Origin: Psychrobacter sp. I-STPA10
Lineage (GTDB): Bacteria > Pseudomonadota > Gammaproteobacteria > Pseudomonadales > Moraxellaceae
Assembly: GCF_021012795.1 (NCBI RefSeq)
Contig: NZ_VFYU01000020.1
Coordinates: forward strand, 30,069 to 94,068
Reading direction: 5' to 3'
DNA length: 64,000 nucleotides
Shown: positions 9,277-18,800 of the stretch, in pieces
Position numbering within the stretch: position 1 is the stretch's first letter
Layout of the letters: each line of letters begins with the position of its first letter
Made by a program: the position numbers and the translations under genes
Notes under the pieces: model-generated
What the model saw: the letters and a program-made list of their open reading frames with translations, nothing else
The model's database searches: none
What the model was told of the DNA's origin: nothing

Positions 9277-10809
9277 TTAGCTACCTTTACGGCGCATGTG
9301 CGGGAACAAAATCACATCACGAATACTTGCCGCATCGGTAAATAACATCACCAAACGGTCGATACCAATACCCTCACCTGCGGTCGGTGGTAAACCGTAC
9401 GACAATGCCTCGATATAATCTTCATCAAAGTGCATCGCTTCATCATCACCTGCATCTTTTTCGGCAACTTGTCCACGGAAACGCTCGGCTTGATCGGCAG
9501 GGTCGTTTAGCTCACTAAAGCCATTTGCCAACTCACGACCACCAATAAATAGCTCAAAGCGGTCGGTAATCTCAGGATTGTCATCATTACGCCGCGCCAG
9601 TGGTGATGTCTCAGCAGGATATTCAGTGATAAACGTCGGCTGACGGAGTTTGTGCTCTGCGGTTTCTTCAAAGATAATGGTTTGCAGTTTACCAATACCA
9701 AAGCCTTCTTTGACTTGCTGCTTTAAGGTATTTTGCGCATAATCGGCTAAATACTCACGGTCATCAATTTTGCTCATGTCAAAATCTTCGGCATATTGCG
9801 TAATCGCCTCTTTCATGGTTAAGCGAGCAAATGGCGCTTTTAGGCTGATACTCTCTTCTTGATAGGTCAGCTCAGTGCTGCCCAAAATATCATTGGCTAA
9901 TTGATTGAACAGACGCTCAGTTAAATCCATCAAATCACGATAATCAGCATAAGCCTGATAAAACTCAATCATAGTAAATTCAGGATTATGACGGGTGGAT
10001 ACACCTTCATTACGAAAACTACGGTTAATCTCAAATACACGCTCAAAGCCACCAACAACCAAGCGTTTAAGGTATAACTCAGGCGCAATACGTAAATATA
10101 ATGGCATATCTAAGGCATTATGATGAGTAATAAATGGACGCGCCACCGCACCACCGGGGATTGGGTGCATCATTGGCGTTTCCACCTCCATAAAGCGTTC
10201 ATTTAGCATAAATTTGCGAATACCACTAATCACCTGACTGCGAATAATAAAGGTATCACGACTGGCTTCATTGGTCATCAAATCTAAATGACGATTACGA
10301 TAACGTGCTTCGACATCGGCTAAGCCATGAAATTTATTTGGCATCGGACGCAAAGATTTGGTTAATAAAGTAATCTCTTCGATATGCACATACAAATCAC
10401 CTTTACCCGAACGACCGATATAACCTGATACGCCCACGATATCGCCTAAATCAAGTGATTTAATCAATGCCAATGTGTCTTTATCAAGCTCTTTACGTGC
10501 AACATAAAGCTGAATACGCCCTGTCATATCTTGAATGACGATAAACGCACCCCGATTGAGCATCACCCGTCCTGCAACATTCACTTGGGTTTTGTCGCCT
10601 GCTGCTGCCTTCTCTTCAATTTCTTGTTTAGAAATATCGGCAAACTTGGTCTGCAAATCTTGGGCATAATCAGTGCGTTTAAACGCATTGGGATAGGCAG
10701 GCTTGCCCGTTGCGGCTATTTCATCAAGTTTGGCTTGACGCTGAGCAATCAGCTCATTGGCATCTTGTGGGTTTTCGTTTTGCTCTGGTTGCGTTTTTTG
10801 TTGCGACAT
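9277..10809 (-). CDS. lysS: Lysyl-tRNA synthetase, class II
   Basis: A 510-residue class IIb synthetase. The N-terminal OB-fold anticodon-binding domain (about 60-180) contains [17 protein letters not shown]. Class II motif 1 is around [21 protein letters not shown], motif 2 is [18 protein letters not shown] and motif 3 is [13 protein letters not shown]. Length and motif spacing fit LysRS and exclude AspRS and AsnRS. It is probably cotranscribed with prfA, which ends 70 bp upstream. A strong hairpin follows the stop. Confidence 0.97.
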   Translation of the reverse strand: MSQQKTQPEQNENPQDANELIAQRQAKLDEIAATGKPAYPNAFKRTDYAQDLQTKFADISKQEIEEKAAAGDKTQVNVAGRVMLNRGAFIVIQDMTGRIQLYVARKELDKDTLALIKSLDLGDIVGVSGYIGRSGKGDLYVHIEEITLLTKSLRPMPNKFHGLADVEARYRNRHLDLMTNEASRDTFIIRSQVISGIRKFMLNERFMEVETPMMHPIPGGAVARPFITHHNALDMPLYLRIAPELYLKRLVVGGFERVFEINRSFRNEGVSTRHNPEFTMIEFYQAYADYRDLMDLTERLFNQLANDILGSTELTYQEESISLKAPFARLTMKEAITQYAEDFDMSKIDDREYLADYAQNTLKQQVKEGFGIGKLQTIIFEETAEHKLRQPTFITEYPAETSPLARRNDDNPEITDRFELFIGGRELANGFSELNDPADQAERFRGQVAEKDAGDDEAMHFDEDYIEALSYGLPPTAGEGIGIDRLVMLFTDAASIRDVILFPHMRRKGS

Positions 10810-10879
10810 AAAGTTTCCTAGTCTTTGATAAATTCAATCAATCATGTAAAAAAATAATAAGCAATAACCTAAAAACTGT

Positions 10880-11971
10880 TTATTCCTCACCACCAATACT
10901 TGCCATTAAGTCTGCCTGATGCTCACGTAATAACGCATCAAGTAGCTCATCTAAATCACCTTCCATAATTGCATCAAGCTTATATAATGTTAGGTTAATA
11001 CGATGATCCGTCATGCGTCCTTGTGGATAGTTATAGGTGCGGATACGCTCACTGCGGTCGCCACTACCGACCAAATCACGACGCATTTCATCTGCGGTAT
11101 CCACTTGTGCTTGCACTTTGGCTTGCTGAATACGAGAGACTAACATTTTCATCGCTTTATCACGGTTTTTATGTTGGCTACGCTCTTGTTGACACTCTAC
11201 CACTGTACCTGTGGGAATATGTGTTAAACGTACCGCTGAGTCAGTGGTGTTGACGTGCTGACCACCTGCGCCACTTGAGCGGAAAGTATCCATACGAATA
11301 TCGGCAGGGTTAATATCCACCGTATCATCAATTTCTACTTCTGGCATCACCGCCACCGTACACGCTGAGGTATGCACCCGCCCTTGACTTTCAGTTTCTG
11401 GCACACGTTGCACCCGATGAGCCCCTGATTCAAACTTTAAGCGACCATATACGCCCGTTCCTGATACTCGGGTGATGATTTCTTTATAACCACCATGCTC
11501 ACCTTCATTGGCAGACAATACTTCTACCGTCCAGCCTTGTGAGGACGCATAACGCTCATACATACGGAACAAATCACCTGAGAAAATTGCCGCTTCATCA
11601 CCGCCCGTTCCTGCACGTATTTCCAAAAAGGCAGGCACTTTGTCATTAGGATCTTTGGGCAACATCATCACATTGAGCTCTTCTTCCATATCAATAATGG
11701 CTTGGCGAGCGAAGTCAATCTCTTCTTGCATCATCTCTTTCATATCAGGATCAGAAGCTTCGGTAAGCATCTCTTCAGCATCAGCTTGGTCAGCTTCGGC
11801 TTGCAAATAACGCTGCCACAGTGTGGTGATTTCGCTTAAATCGCTGTGCTCCATCGACAGCTCACGAAACTGATTATTATCACTGATCACATCAGGGTCA
11901 GAGAGTAAGGCGGTGACCTCTTCATAACGGTCAACCATTTGGTCTAAACGTAAACGTAGGGATTCTTTCAT
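10880..11971 (-). CDS. prfA: Peptide chain release factor 1
   Basis: A 363-residue class I release factor. The GGQ catalytic loop is [16 protein letters not shown]. The stop-codon-recognition tripeptide region is [18 protein letters not shown], with P-E-T in the P-x-T position of RF1, whereas RF2 has SPF. It reads UAA and UAG. prmC, which methylates the GGQ glutamine and often sits next to prfA, is instead about 5 kb away at 17002-17982. The gene leads a likely two-gene unit with lysS. Confidence 0.97.
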   Translation of the reverse strand: MKESLRLRLDQMVDRYEEVTALLSDPDVISDNNQFRELSMEHSDLSEITTLWQRYLQAEADQADAEEMLTEASDPDMKEMMQEEIDFARQAIIDMEEELNVMMLPKDPNDKVPAFLEIRAGTGGDEAAIFSGDLFRMYERYASSQGWTVEVLSANEGEHGGYKEIITRVSGTGVYGRLKFESGAHRVQRVPETESQGRVHTSACTVAVMPEVEIDDTVDINPADIRMDTFRSSGAGGQHVNTTDSAVRLTHIPTGTVVECQQERSQHKNRDKAMKMLVSRIQQAKVQAQVDTADEMRRDLVGSGDRSERIRTYNYPQGRMTDHRINLTLYKLDAIMEGDLDELLDALLREHQADLMASIGGEE

Positions 11972-12013
11972 AGTCGGTTATTTTAATCGTGTCGAAATAA
12001 GAAGAGGATTATA

Positions 12014-12046
12014 GCAAAAAACCCAACCCATCACAGTGACAGGTTG
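12014..12046 (-). terminator. Terminator of the KAS III gene
   Basis: Read leftward, CAACC-TG-TCAC-T-GTGA-TG-GGTTG forms a nested stem and is followed by GG and a T6 run. It lies about 60 bases past the stop of the 12105-13250 gene. Confidence 0.7.
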
Positions 12047-12104
12047 AGTCTTTATACAAATTTTGACAAGGTTTTATCTATTGTCCTATAAAAGGGGGAC
12101 AGAT

Positions 12105-13250
12105 TTATACCTTTTTCACCAATACCGAACCAATCGAATAGCCTGCACCAAACGAGCAAATTACCCCAATATCACCGCTTGCTAACTGATCTTTATAACG
12201 ATGGAATACAATCATCGGACTAGCTGAGCTGGTATTGGCAAACTCATCAATCACACTTGGAGCAATAGACTTATCGGCATCACGACCTACCACGGTACGC
12301 AAAATTAAATCAAGCATATTGGCATTGGCTTGATGTAGCCACATCATTTTTACATCAGCGGCTGTCATGTCATTTTCTTGTAGATGGGTGGTGATAATCT
12401 CGGATACTTTGGGGCACACTTCCCGAAATACTTTACGACCATTTTGTGAAAATAGCTTATCAGTGACTGGCTCTTTGAGATCAGGATACATTGGTGTCCC
12501 TGCCGCCAAAAATTCAGAGCGATCCATAAAGCCATATTCATTTTTGATATTGGTCGAAAATTGGGTAAATAATTTGCTGTCCAAAATCTCATAGCCTTTG
12601 GGAGTATCTAGCGCTTCAATAATAGACGCTGTTGCCACATCACCAAAAATAAAGTGGCTATCACGATTACGCCAGTTAAGATGCGCTGAGGTAATCTCTA
12701 CATTGACCACCGCAATGCGTTTACCAAGCCCTGAACGAATAGATCCCACTGCCTGTGCCAAACCAAATGTCGCTGCACTACAAGCCACATTCATATCAAA
12801 TGCAAACCCACCAACCATACCAATGGCATTTTGCACTTCGATAGAAACCGCAGGATAAGTACGCTGGAAATTTGAACACGCAAAAATAATGCCATCCAAA
12901 TCAGTAGCCTGTAACCCTGCATCTTTTAGCGCATCTTGTACTGCTGCAACACCCATTTCTGCCATGACAGACAGCTCTTCACCCAGATTGCGATAGGCAA
13001 TCACAGGTGCCATGATATTAGGGTCTAAAATACCCGACTTTTCCATCACGTAGCGCGACTTAATGCCCGATACTTTTTCGATAAACTCTGCCGATGAGTG
13101 TTGTAGTGGCTCAATGTCACCTGCCTCAATCTGGGCTTGATGCTCCTCATTATAATTATCTACATACTGATTAAATGAATTGACCAATTCTTCATTACTA
13201 ATGCTGTATGGTGGAATGTAAAGCCCTGTACCAGTGATACAAAGAGTCAT
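12105..13250 (-). CDS. Beta-ketoacyl-ACP synthase III family enzyme (FabH-like)
   Basis: A 381-residue thiolase-fold condensing enzyme. The catalytic triad is visible: Cys in [10 protein letters not shown], His in WLHQANANM and Asn in [10 protein letters not shown]. The C-terminal [14 protein letters not shown] is typical of KAS III. It is longer than canonical FabH (about 315 residues), with an N-terminal insert (about 25-65) seen in long-form KAS III paralogues. It may start fatty-acid synthesis or make a specialised acyl chain. It is not in a fab cluster, so the housekeeping role is uncertain. A terminator follows and the gene is probably monocistronic. Confidence 0.85.
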   Translation of the reverse strand: MTLCITGTGLYIPPYSISNEELVNSFNQYVDNYNEEHQAQIEAGDIEPLQHSSAEFIEKVSGIKSRYVMEKSGILDPNIMAPVIAYRNLGEELSVMAEMGVAAVQDALKDAGLQATDLDGIIFACSNFQRTYPAVSIEVQNAIGMVGGFAFDMNVACSAATFGLAQAVGSIRSGLGKRIAVVNVEITSAHLNWRNRDSHFIFGDVATASIIEALDTPKGYEILDSKLFTQFSTNIKNEYGFMDRSEFLAAGTPMYPDLKEPVTDKLFSQNGRKVFREVCPKVSEIITTHLQENDMTAADVKMMWLHQANANMLDLILRTVVGRDADKSIAPSVIDEFANTSSASPMIVFHRYKDQLASGDIGVICSFGAGYSIGSVLVKKV

Positions 13251-13763
13251 GGTATCGTCCTTATGTGTTAGATGCTTAATGTTAATTACTTAATTAAAGA
13301 ATAGTTAGCGAATCATTTGCTAACTCATATTTACAAAATTTAGTGAATAATTGTAAACTCAATATTGATACGGGTTATTATGCCTTGATTTCACAAATTT
13401 GACCATATTTTGTTACACTTATTGGTGTGTTGGTATGGCATTGGGTTATATTGTTATAATGTCAGCAAGATTATAAATAAACAAAATATAAACCTCACTC
13501 TCAACTTCAACCCCCTCCTAGCCTCCCCCTTAAGAAAGGGGGAGGAACTGGTTTTTAAGTCCTCCCCTTACTTCAAGGGGAGGGTTTGGGAGGGGTCATA
13601 TATCAATTTAGTAAAATAAGTTGAGAGCGAGGTAATATAATGAAAATTATACTGAACCCTCTTAACCCTATCTTTAAGAATCACACACTTTTTAGCCCTA
13701 TAAACTTTGTACAATTCTAACCACTAGTATAGAATGCTTCTCATTCACTTAGGAAGTACGGCT
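13251..13763. other. Gene-free interval between KAS III and pnuC
   Basis: About 510 bases of divergent upstream DNA. The only recognisable content is the MITE-like copy at 13493-13632. A 69-codon open frame across the element (13410-13619) reads through its palindromes and is not considered a gene. The rest is AT-rich, presumably holding the two promoters, but no convincing -35/-10 pair was identified. Confidence 0.6.
13493..13632. mobile_element. 140-bp MITE-like element, copy 2
   Basis: The length and inner sequence are the same as at 1321-1460. The left end is CCTCACTCTCAACTT and the right end is AAGTTGAGAGCGAGG, with one difference from the perfect inverse. The flanks AAATATAAA (13484-13492) and TAATATAAT (13633-13641) agree at 7 of 9 positions. 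It lies in the shared upstream region of the KAS III gene and pnuC. Confidence 0.8.
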
Positions 13764-14480
13764 ATGTTAGAAATTTTTAATTGGTTATTTGGACAATATG
13801 CCGAATATGAACCCATATTTATCACCCTTGAATTAATCGCCTCTGCATTTGGCATTGCCAGTGTATTACTGGCACGCAAAGGTAATGTGCTCGTTTATCC
13901 TGTGGGATTGGTCAGTACCGCCTTATATGTCTATCTCTTATGGAATTGGCAGCTATTTGGCGACATGCTGATTAATGCTTACTATACCGCTATGAGTTTA
14001 TATGGCTGGTATAACTGGTCACAAAACTCTGACGCTAATAATGGCAGCTCTGATGATAATACCGTGCGAATTGAACGTATGACAAGCCGTGACCTGCCTA
14101 TTATGCTGACGCTTGCCAGTGTTACTGTCGCCTTTGTGGCGTTGGTTTATTATTTCCGCCCTGTGATAAACAATAACTTTAGCTTTGATGGTGCTGTCAT
14201 GGGGTTACATTTATTCACATGGGTGGACTATGCTGATATGCTGACCACCGCCTTATTTTTGATGGGTATGTGGCTGATGGCAAGCCGAAAAATCGAAAAC
14301 TGGATCGTCTGGATTATCGCTGATAGTATCTCAGTGCCGTTATATTTTTATAAAGGTTATACCTTTACTTCGGTGCAATACATTATCTTCACTGCCATTG
14401 CCATTTGGGCTTATATCGGCTGGCGTAAACTGTATCGTGAGCAACAACTCACCCACACACCTAACGCCAGACTTGCCTAA
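13764..14480 (+). CDS. pnuC: Nicotinamide riboside/mononucleotide transporter PnuC
   Basis: A 238-residue inner-membrane protein with about seven hydrophobic spans. The N-terminal segment LELIASAFGIASVLLARKGN and the PVGLVSTALYVYLLW and YGWYNW motifs are PnuC signatures. AGGAAG lies 8 bases before the ATG at 13764, which decides this start over the upstream ATG at 13734. The stop is followed after 2 bases by a nicotinamide-riboside-kinase-like gene, so import and phosphorylation of the vitamin are coupled in one operon. An Asn/Ser-rich cytoplasmic loop lies around residues 94-106. Confidence 0.93.
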   Translation: MLEIFNWLFGQYAEYEPIFITLELIASAFGIASVLLARKGNVLVYPVGLVSTALYVYLLWNWQLFGDMLINAYYTAMSLYGWYNWSQNSDANNGSSDDNTVRIERMTSRDLPIMLTLASVTVAFVALVYYFRPVINNNFSFDGAVMGLHLFTWVDYADMLTTALFLMGMWLMASRKIENWIVWIIADSISVPLYFYKGYTFTSVQYIIFTAIAIWAYIGWRKLYREQQLTHTPNARLA

Positions 14481-14482
14481 TT

Positions 14483-15085
14483 ATGCAAAATTCCAACCCA
14501 ACACTCACCGCTTATCAGCCTAACTTAACCACCTGTGACCTTAGCCAATATCAGCCAGAGTCAATCACTAAAGTGCTGATATTGGGAGCAGAAAGTACAG
14601 GAAAGACAACCCTGTGTCAGGACTTAGCAAGCTATTATAATGAGCCGTGGGTGCTTGAATATATGCGTCCCTATTTGCAAGAAAAATGGGATAAAGAGCA
14701 AAAAAGCTGTGCATGGGATGACTTGTTACCCATCGCACAAGGACAGATTGACTTAGAAAATAAATTGGCAAAGCAAGCAAAACACTATCTATTTTGTGAT
14801 ACCGCATTGTTTGAATTGATGGTCTATGCGTATTTGTACTATGATGACTGCCCCTGCCCCATAGAAACGGCTGCGTTATCGCACCATTATGATTTGATTT
14901 TACTCACCAAAGTCGATGTGCCGTGGGTCGCTGATGACTTGCGTGATTGCCCCAATGGACGCGAGAGAATTGCCCAAACATTTGCTGATACCCTTACTAA
15001 ATACAATAAACCTTTTCGCTTCATTGGTGGCGATAGACAGCAACGGGTAAAAACGGTGGCAGGATGGTTAGCAGAGTTTAAATGA
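14483..15085 (+). CDS. NadR-like AAA ATPase, probable nicotinamide riboside kinase
   Basis: A 200-residue P-loop protein with Walker A GAESTGKTT (about residues 35-43). Next come YMRPYLQ, FCDTALFELMVYA and LLTKVDVPWVADDLRD, as in the kinase domain of NadR. There is no N-terminal helix-turn-helix or NMN adenylyltransferase domain. It would phosphorylate nicotinamide riboside to NMN after PnuC-mediated uptake. It begins 2 bases after the pnuC stop, which strongly supports a shared function. Confidence 0.85.
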   Translation: MQNSNPTLTAYQPNLTTCDLSQYQPESITKVLILGAESTGKTTLCQDLASYYNEPWVLEYMRPYLQEKWDKEQKSCAWDDLLPIAQGQIDLENKLAKQAKHYLFCDTALFELMVYAYLYYDDCPCPIETAALSHHYDLILLTKVDVPWVADDLRDCPNGRERIAQTFADTLTKYNKPFRFIGGDRQQRVKTVAGWLAEFK

Positions 15086-15122
15086 TGCACATATGATTAC
15101 TCAAAACTCATTTATATAGCAA

Positions 15123-15293
15123 TCAAAACCAATTTTCTGCCACATACCAACCGACAAATATACCAACCGTACCCCCAATCAACCCCATCACCAGACTGGT
15201 GGGTGACCAATCACTGGCACCAAATAAGCCTGCGATAAAACTGCCCAAATAACCAAAAACCACACTACCAACTGCCATCATAAAACGATTCAT
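15123..15293 (-). CDS. Small 56-aa glycine-rich membrane protein
   Basis: This frame starts at ATG 15293 with MNRFMMAVGSVVFGYLGS and ends at the TGA at 15123-15125. AAAGGAA lies 6 bases upstream of the start. Two hydrophobic Gly-rich segments (about 5-24 and 34-51) are separated by the polar turn GASDWSPTS. The layout resembles small GlsB/YeaQ/YmgE (transglycosylase-associated) membrane proteins, but it is shorter and I do not assign it firmly. It converges on the NadR-like gene and is divergent from the lipoprotein gene at 15432. Confidence 0.65.
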   Translation of the reverse strand: MNRFMMAVGSVVFGYLGSFIAGLFGASDWSPTSLVMGLIGGTVGIFVGWYVAENWF

Positions 15294-15431
15294 TTTTTAT
15301 TCCTTTAATAAATGTAGTAATATAATCACTTAATTAAACTTTAATTTAAATAGATTATACTCGTACTTATCTGGCTTATATATAGTCCATTATCAACAAA
15401 AACCTTTACATACTGACTTTGGAACACACCC

Positions 15432-16463
15432 ATGCCTATCTTATCTGCGCCCTTATTTACCCCCTTTAAAAGTGTTAGCATCGTTGCTATCAGCCTGTTG
15501 ACCATTAGCATCAGTGGATGTGGTGGTAGTGATGCTGATAAAACCAGTGATAAAATCAATCACGAATATGAACGTATTGAAAATCAGGTCAAAGAAGAAT
15601 ATAAACGGGTTGAAAACAAGCTAACGAATAATGAAAAAAGCATGGCAGAAATTTTAAAATCTGTGTTTTTACCTGAGCAAAGCCTTGATACATTTTTGGA
15701 TAAAATAACCCCTGAAGGTGGTCTAGGTGGCTTGTATGTGGGACACTTTGTTGAGCTAGATGATGGTAACGACAGCGATATTGATATTGGCGCGATTTAT
15801 TTTGATATTAGCAAAGATGCTGCTGGCAGTGTTGATGGGCGTGTCAGCTATCAACAACAACCTTGCCAAAATAATCGTACTCTTGCCACCGATACAGCGG
15901 TTAAAGTGAATAATAATATTGTTGGCAAACTCTCTGGCAGCTTGGATACACCCAAATTTTTGGACATGAAATACATTAATAAGCTCGATATTAGAACTCC
16001 CAATCTTTTATCTACATTCGCTGGTAGCTTTAATGAGAAAATGACAGGTCAACCATGGACAGGCAGCTTTGAGTATCAAGATGGCTTAGGTGGCAAAACC
16101 CTATCATCAGGAATTGATGACTGTGATGTGCTCTATACACTTGGTGGACGAGCCAATTATGTTACTTATCCGCTCGATTATCGCTTGGGTGATATGCAGC
16201 TTGATGTGGTCAATAATACAGTGCAGTGGCAAAACCCTGCTGATACGGCTTTGGTTTTGGTCAGTCAGATAGATATTGAAAAAGCAAAATCTGGCGACAA
16301 TGGCTTTGAGCGTAATCAGATATTTCAGCAGCAACAAACTCAATTTAGCCCTGTAATTACCTTACACTCTACCAACTATGCGTTTGTGGTACAGGCTTTT
16401 GATAAAAATAATGCGTTAATTGGTTATCAAGCGATTGTGATGGATTTACCGATAGCAAAATAG
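15432..16463 (+). CDS. Hypothetical lipoprotein, 343 aa
   Basis: The N-terminus has a long signal peptide (hydrophobic VSIVAISLLTISISGC) with a lipobox-like SISGC cleavage site at about residue 30. A charged helix with Glu/Lys heptads (about 42-70, YERIENQVKEEYKRVENKL) follows and could be a coiled coil. The remainder looks beta-rich with GGLYVGHF and GSFEYQDG segments. The function is not recognised. The neighbours (small membrane protein, zinc-ribbon protein) give no clue. The exported, membrane-anchored location is the main supported statement. Confidence 0.75.
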   Translation: MPILSAPLFTPFKSVSIVAISLLTISISGCGGSDADKTSDKINHEYERIENQVKEEYKRVENKLTNNEKSMAEILKSVFLPEQSLDTFLDKITPEGGLGGLYVGHFVELDDGNDSDIDIGAIYFDISKDAAGSVDGRVSYQQQPCQNNRTLATDTAVKVNNNIVGKLSGSLDTPKFLDMKYINKLDIRTPNLLSTFAGSFNEKMTGQPWTGSFEYQDGLGGKTLSSGIDDCDVLYTLGGRANYVTYPLDYRLGDMQLDVVNNTVQWQNPADTALVLVSQIDIEKAKSGDNGFERNQIFQQQQTQFSPVITLHSTNYAFVVQAFDKNNALIGYQAIVMDLPIAK

Positions 16464-16583
16464 TTGTCTGTTAATCTAAATGCGTTAAACTTCATTGGTA
16501 AGTTTTTTAGAATCAATTACAATTAGAGTGAGCTAGCTATCGTTACTAGACTAGCTTACCCTATTTGCTAAATATTGATATAA

Positions 16584-16952
16584 ATGAATGATGATTCCTT
16601 ATTTACTAAATGTTATAAATGTCAAAACCCTGTAGAAATCAAAAGACAAGATAGGCTATCGGGTTTATATTGTTCTTTTTGTGACGAATGGATTGTTGTT
16701 ACCAGTTACTTTTCAGCCATTGAAACTGACCCAAATCAATATATATTAACTTTTCAGTTAACTACCCTTCCACCAAAACAGACACTTAAAACACTTAAAA
16801 CTTTGTCCCATAAACTTGAATTAAATTATATTGCTATCAAAAATAAAATAGACAAAAAACAAGATTTTATTTTTAAAGGTAATGCAATGAAAGTCTTAGA
16901 GTTAGTAGAAATTTTAGGTAATAATGTTGATTTTAATCTTAAAGTCCAATAA
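16584..16952 (+). CDS. Small zinc-ribbon-like hypothetical protein, 122 aa
   Basis: An N-terminal CYKC...CSFC pair (C10, C13, C30, C33) looks like a zinc ribbon. The C-terminal half (about 50-122) is a mixed alpha/beta domain with the segment LKTLKTLSHKLELNYIAIKNK, which may be a small ligand- or peptide-binding fold similar to ribosomal L7/L12-type helices. There is no strong ribosome-binding site. Codon use is AT-rich, like the membrane protein at 17997-18791. The function is not recognised. Confidence 0.65.
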   Translation: MNDDSLFTKCYKCQNPVEIKRQDRLSGLYCSFCDEWIVVTSYFSAIETDPNQYILTFQLTTLPPKQTLKTLKTLSHKLELNYIAIKNKIDKKQDFIFKGNAMKVLELVEILGNNVDFNLKVQ

Positions 16953-17001
16953 GCCCTGAATAAACCTAAGATTTTTGTTAGGCTCTGTTGAATAAATATA
17001 A

Positions 17002-17982
17002 CTACTTTGACGATAATATCGCCATCGTTACCCGCTCATTACCACCATAATCTTTGATGGTGTGTATATTTTGCCAACCTTGATTAAGTAACAGCTCTCG
17101 TACTGCCCTATCCTGCTCAAAACCATGCTCGATTGCTAATAATCCCCCTTGTTGCAAATAATCAGGGGCATGGTTGATGATAATTTCAATATCTGCCAAC
17201 CCTTGATTATCCGCCACCAATGCGGTGATAGGTTCGGCAGTTAATGCGGTTAAATGGCTATCAGCTTTATCAATATAGGGTGGGTTGCTAATAATAACGC
17301 TAAATTTATCATGCTTTTGATTGTTTTCTTGATTATTTTCTTGATTGGGCTTAGGGATATTAGCAAACCAATCACTTTGCATAAATTGTATATTAGTAAT
17401 GTTGTTTAATTGGGCATTTTGCTTAGCAATATTAAGGGCATTGGGGCAAAAATCAACGGCGGTTACTTGCCATGTTTTAGGCAACATTTTATCTAATTCA
17501 TAAGCTAAAGATATTGCCAAACAGCCTGTGCCTGTACCTAAGTCCAGTAATTTATATTGAGTTGGGTTTGCGGTTGAAGGCTGGTTATTTTTGCTTAGGC
17601 TATTTTGGTTTTGTTGTATCCATGCCAATACTTGCTCAACCAACACTTCACTGTCAGGACGTGGAATTAGGGTATATTCATTAACCAAAAACTTTAATGA
17701 CCAAAATTCTTGATAACCTAGCAGATAAGCCAGTGGCGTACCTGCCTGCATTTGTTCAATACCTGCTTGATAGTTTTGGTATTCGTCGTCAGTAAGTTGA
17801 TAATCAGGATTGCTAAATAAAAAGCTATTGGGCTTTTGTATTACAAATAATAGCCAATCGTTTAGCCAAAAATCGGGCAAGGTTTGTCCGTTTTGGTTAT
17901 GAGTTAAAAATTGAATTGGAGTGGTTTTGATTTGTTTTTTAATCTGGCTAATGGTTGGTGTATTAGACATAGATTGGCTCAT
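17002..17982 (-). CDS. prmC: Release factor glutamine-N5 methyltransferase
   Basis: A 326-residue SAM-dependent methyltransferase with motif I LLDLGTGTGCLAISLA and the catalytic VIISNPPYID. The upstream IPRPDSEVLVEQVL is the PrmC/HemK signature. It modifies the GGQ glutamine of release factors 1 and 2. The protein is longer than usual (about 280) because of Asn/Gln-rich inserts near residues 143-155 and 215-230. It is unlinked from prfA but nearby. A membrane protein gene starts 206 bp beyond a short gap upstream on the same strand and may share its transcript. Confidence 0.93.
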   Translation of the reverse strand: MSQSMSNTPTISQIKKQIKTTPIQFLTHNQNGQTLPDFWLNDWLLFVIQKPNSFLFSNPDYQLTDDEYQNYQAGIEQMQAGTPLAYLLGYQEFWSLKFLVNEYTLIPRPDSEVLVEQVLAWIQQNQNSLSKNNQPSTANPTQYKLLDLGTGTGCLAISLAYELDKMLPKTWQVTAVDFCPNALNIAKQNAQLNNITNIQFMQSDWFANIPKPNQENNQENNQKHDKFSVIISNPPYIDKADSHLTALTAEPITALVADNQGLADIEIIINHAPDYLQQGGLLAIEHGFEQDRAVRELLLNQGWQNIHTIKDYGGNERVTMAILSSK

Positions 17983-17996
17983 TAAAATATCTCTTA

Positions 17997-18791
17997 TTAT
18001 AATACGTAAATATAGATATTAAGTAATAGATAGAGAAATAATACAGGAGGGAGAATATATTGATTAATAAGAAATTTCACTTTGTTATTAATATCTTTTG
18101 AGCAATCACCTTTTACTTGTAAATATATATGGATACAAGTTCCTATCAATATAATAATAAGCCCAGTAATAAACAAATACTTTATATCCCAAGCTACATA
18201 GGTTCGTTGCCAACATATTTTTACTATTATAATTAACCAAAATAAAGACCATATCAGCAAACTAACTTTTCTATTTTTCTTTTGATAACATTCTATTTTC
18301 TGACTTTTCTTATATACATCGCCTTGTATTAATTGTGGTAATTTATTTTTTAACCGTTGAACTAAAATAGAAAAGTCTAGACAATATTTACTGTCAATTA
18401 CTGCTTTGGGCTTATTTGAATCATAGTCTTGTTTACTACAATAAATTTTAAGCTTTTGGCTACTCTCTTGTTGTTCTAAGACTATAACATGACTTATATC
18501 AGCCAATAAAATGTGTTTAACACGAATAAAGCTAAAATAGTAATTAAGTGAATTATCAGTTAATTGCCAATATTTTCCCCAATAATTATTAACAGAGTTC
18601 CAAATCAAAAAAATCACACATACATAGCCAAGCCAATGTGTCGCCTGCCACCAGTTAAAAAATACATCAACTGTTGGCATATAGGCAGATGCCATAGCCA
18701 AAAAGACAAAAACTATAAAAATATCCATCTGGTGAAGATAGGCATTATGATAATAATACTTTGTTAGGTTTTTCTCTTGAACTATGTTCAT
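17997..18791 (-). CDS. Hypothetical membrane protein, 264 aa
   Basis: Four hydrophobic segments are visible: about 24-42, 54-65, 180-193 and 206-225, with a further C-terminal one (about 247-264). A soluble central region (about 75-165) with alternating strands lies between spans two and three and could resemble a bacterial PH-like domain. It is Tyr/Lys/Ile-rich and noticeably AT-rich in codon use. It ends 14 bp before the prmC start and lies 9 bp downstream of the AmpG-like gene, so it probably lies inside a leftward operon. The function is not recognised. Confidence 0.65.
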   Translation of the reverse strand: MNIVQEKNLTKYYYHNAYLHQMDIFIVFVFLAMASAYMPTVDVFFNWWQATHWLGYVCVIFLIWNSVNNYWGKYWQLTDNSLNYYFSFIRVKHILLADISHVIVLEQQESSQKLKIYCSKQDYDSNKPKAVIDSKYCLDFSILVQRLKNKLPQLIQGDVYKKSQKIECYQKKNRKVSLLIWSLFWLIIIVKICWQRTYVAWDIKYLFITGLIIILIGTCIHIYLQVKGDCSKDINNKVKFLINQYILPPVLFLYLLLNIYIYVL

Positions 18792-18800
18792 ATAAATAAC

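Noticed and set aside
13410..13619. 69-codon open frame across a MITE-like element
   Set aside because: It is formed by the palindromic interior of the repeat, has no ribosome-binding site and is not preserved in the other copies.
16955..17000. Insertion-sequence relic near TTAGGCTCTGTTGAATAAA
   Set aside because: The match to known transposon ends is too short, and there is no inverted partner.
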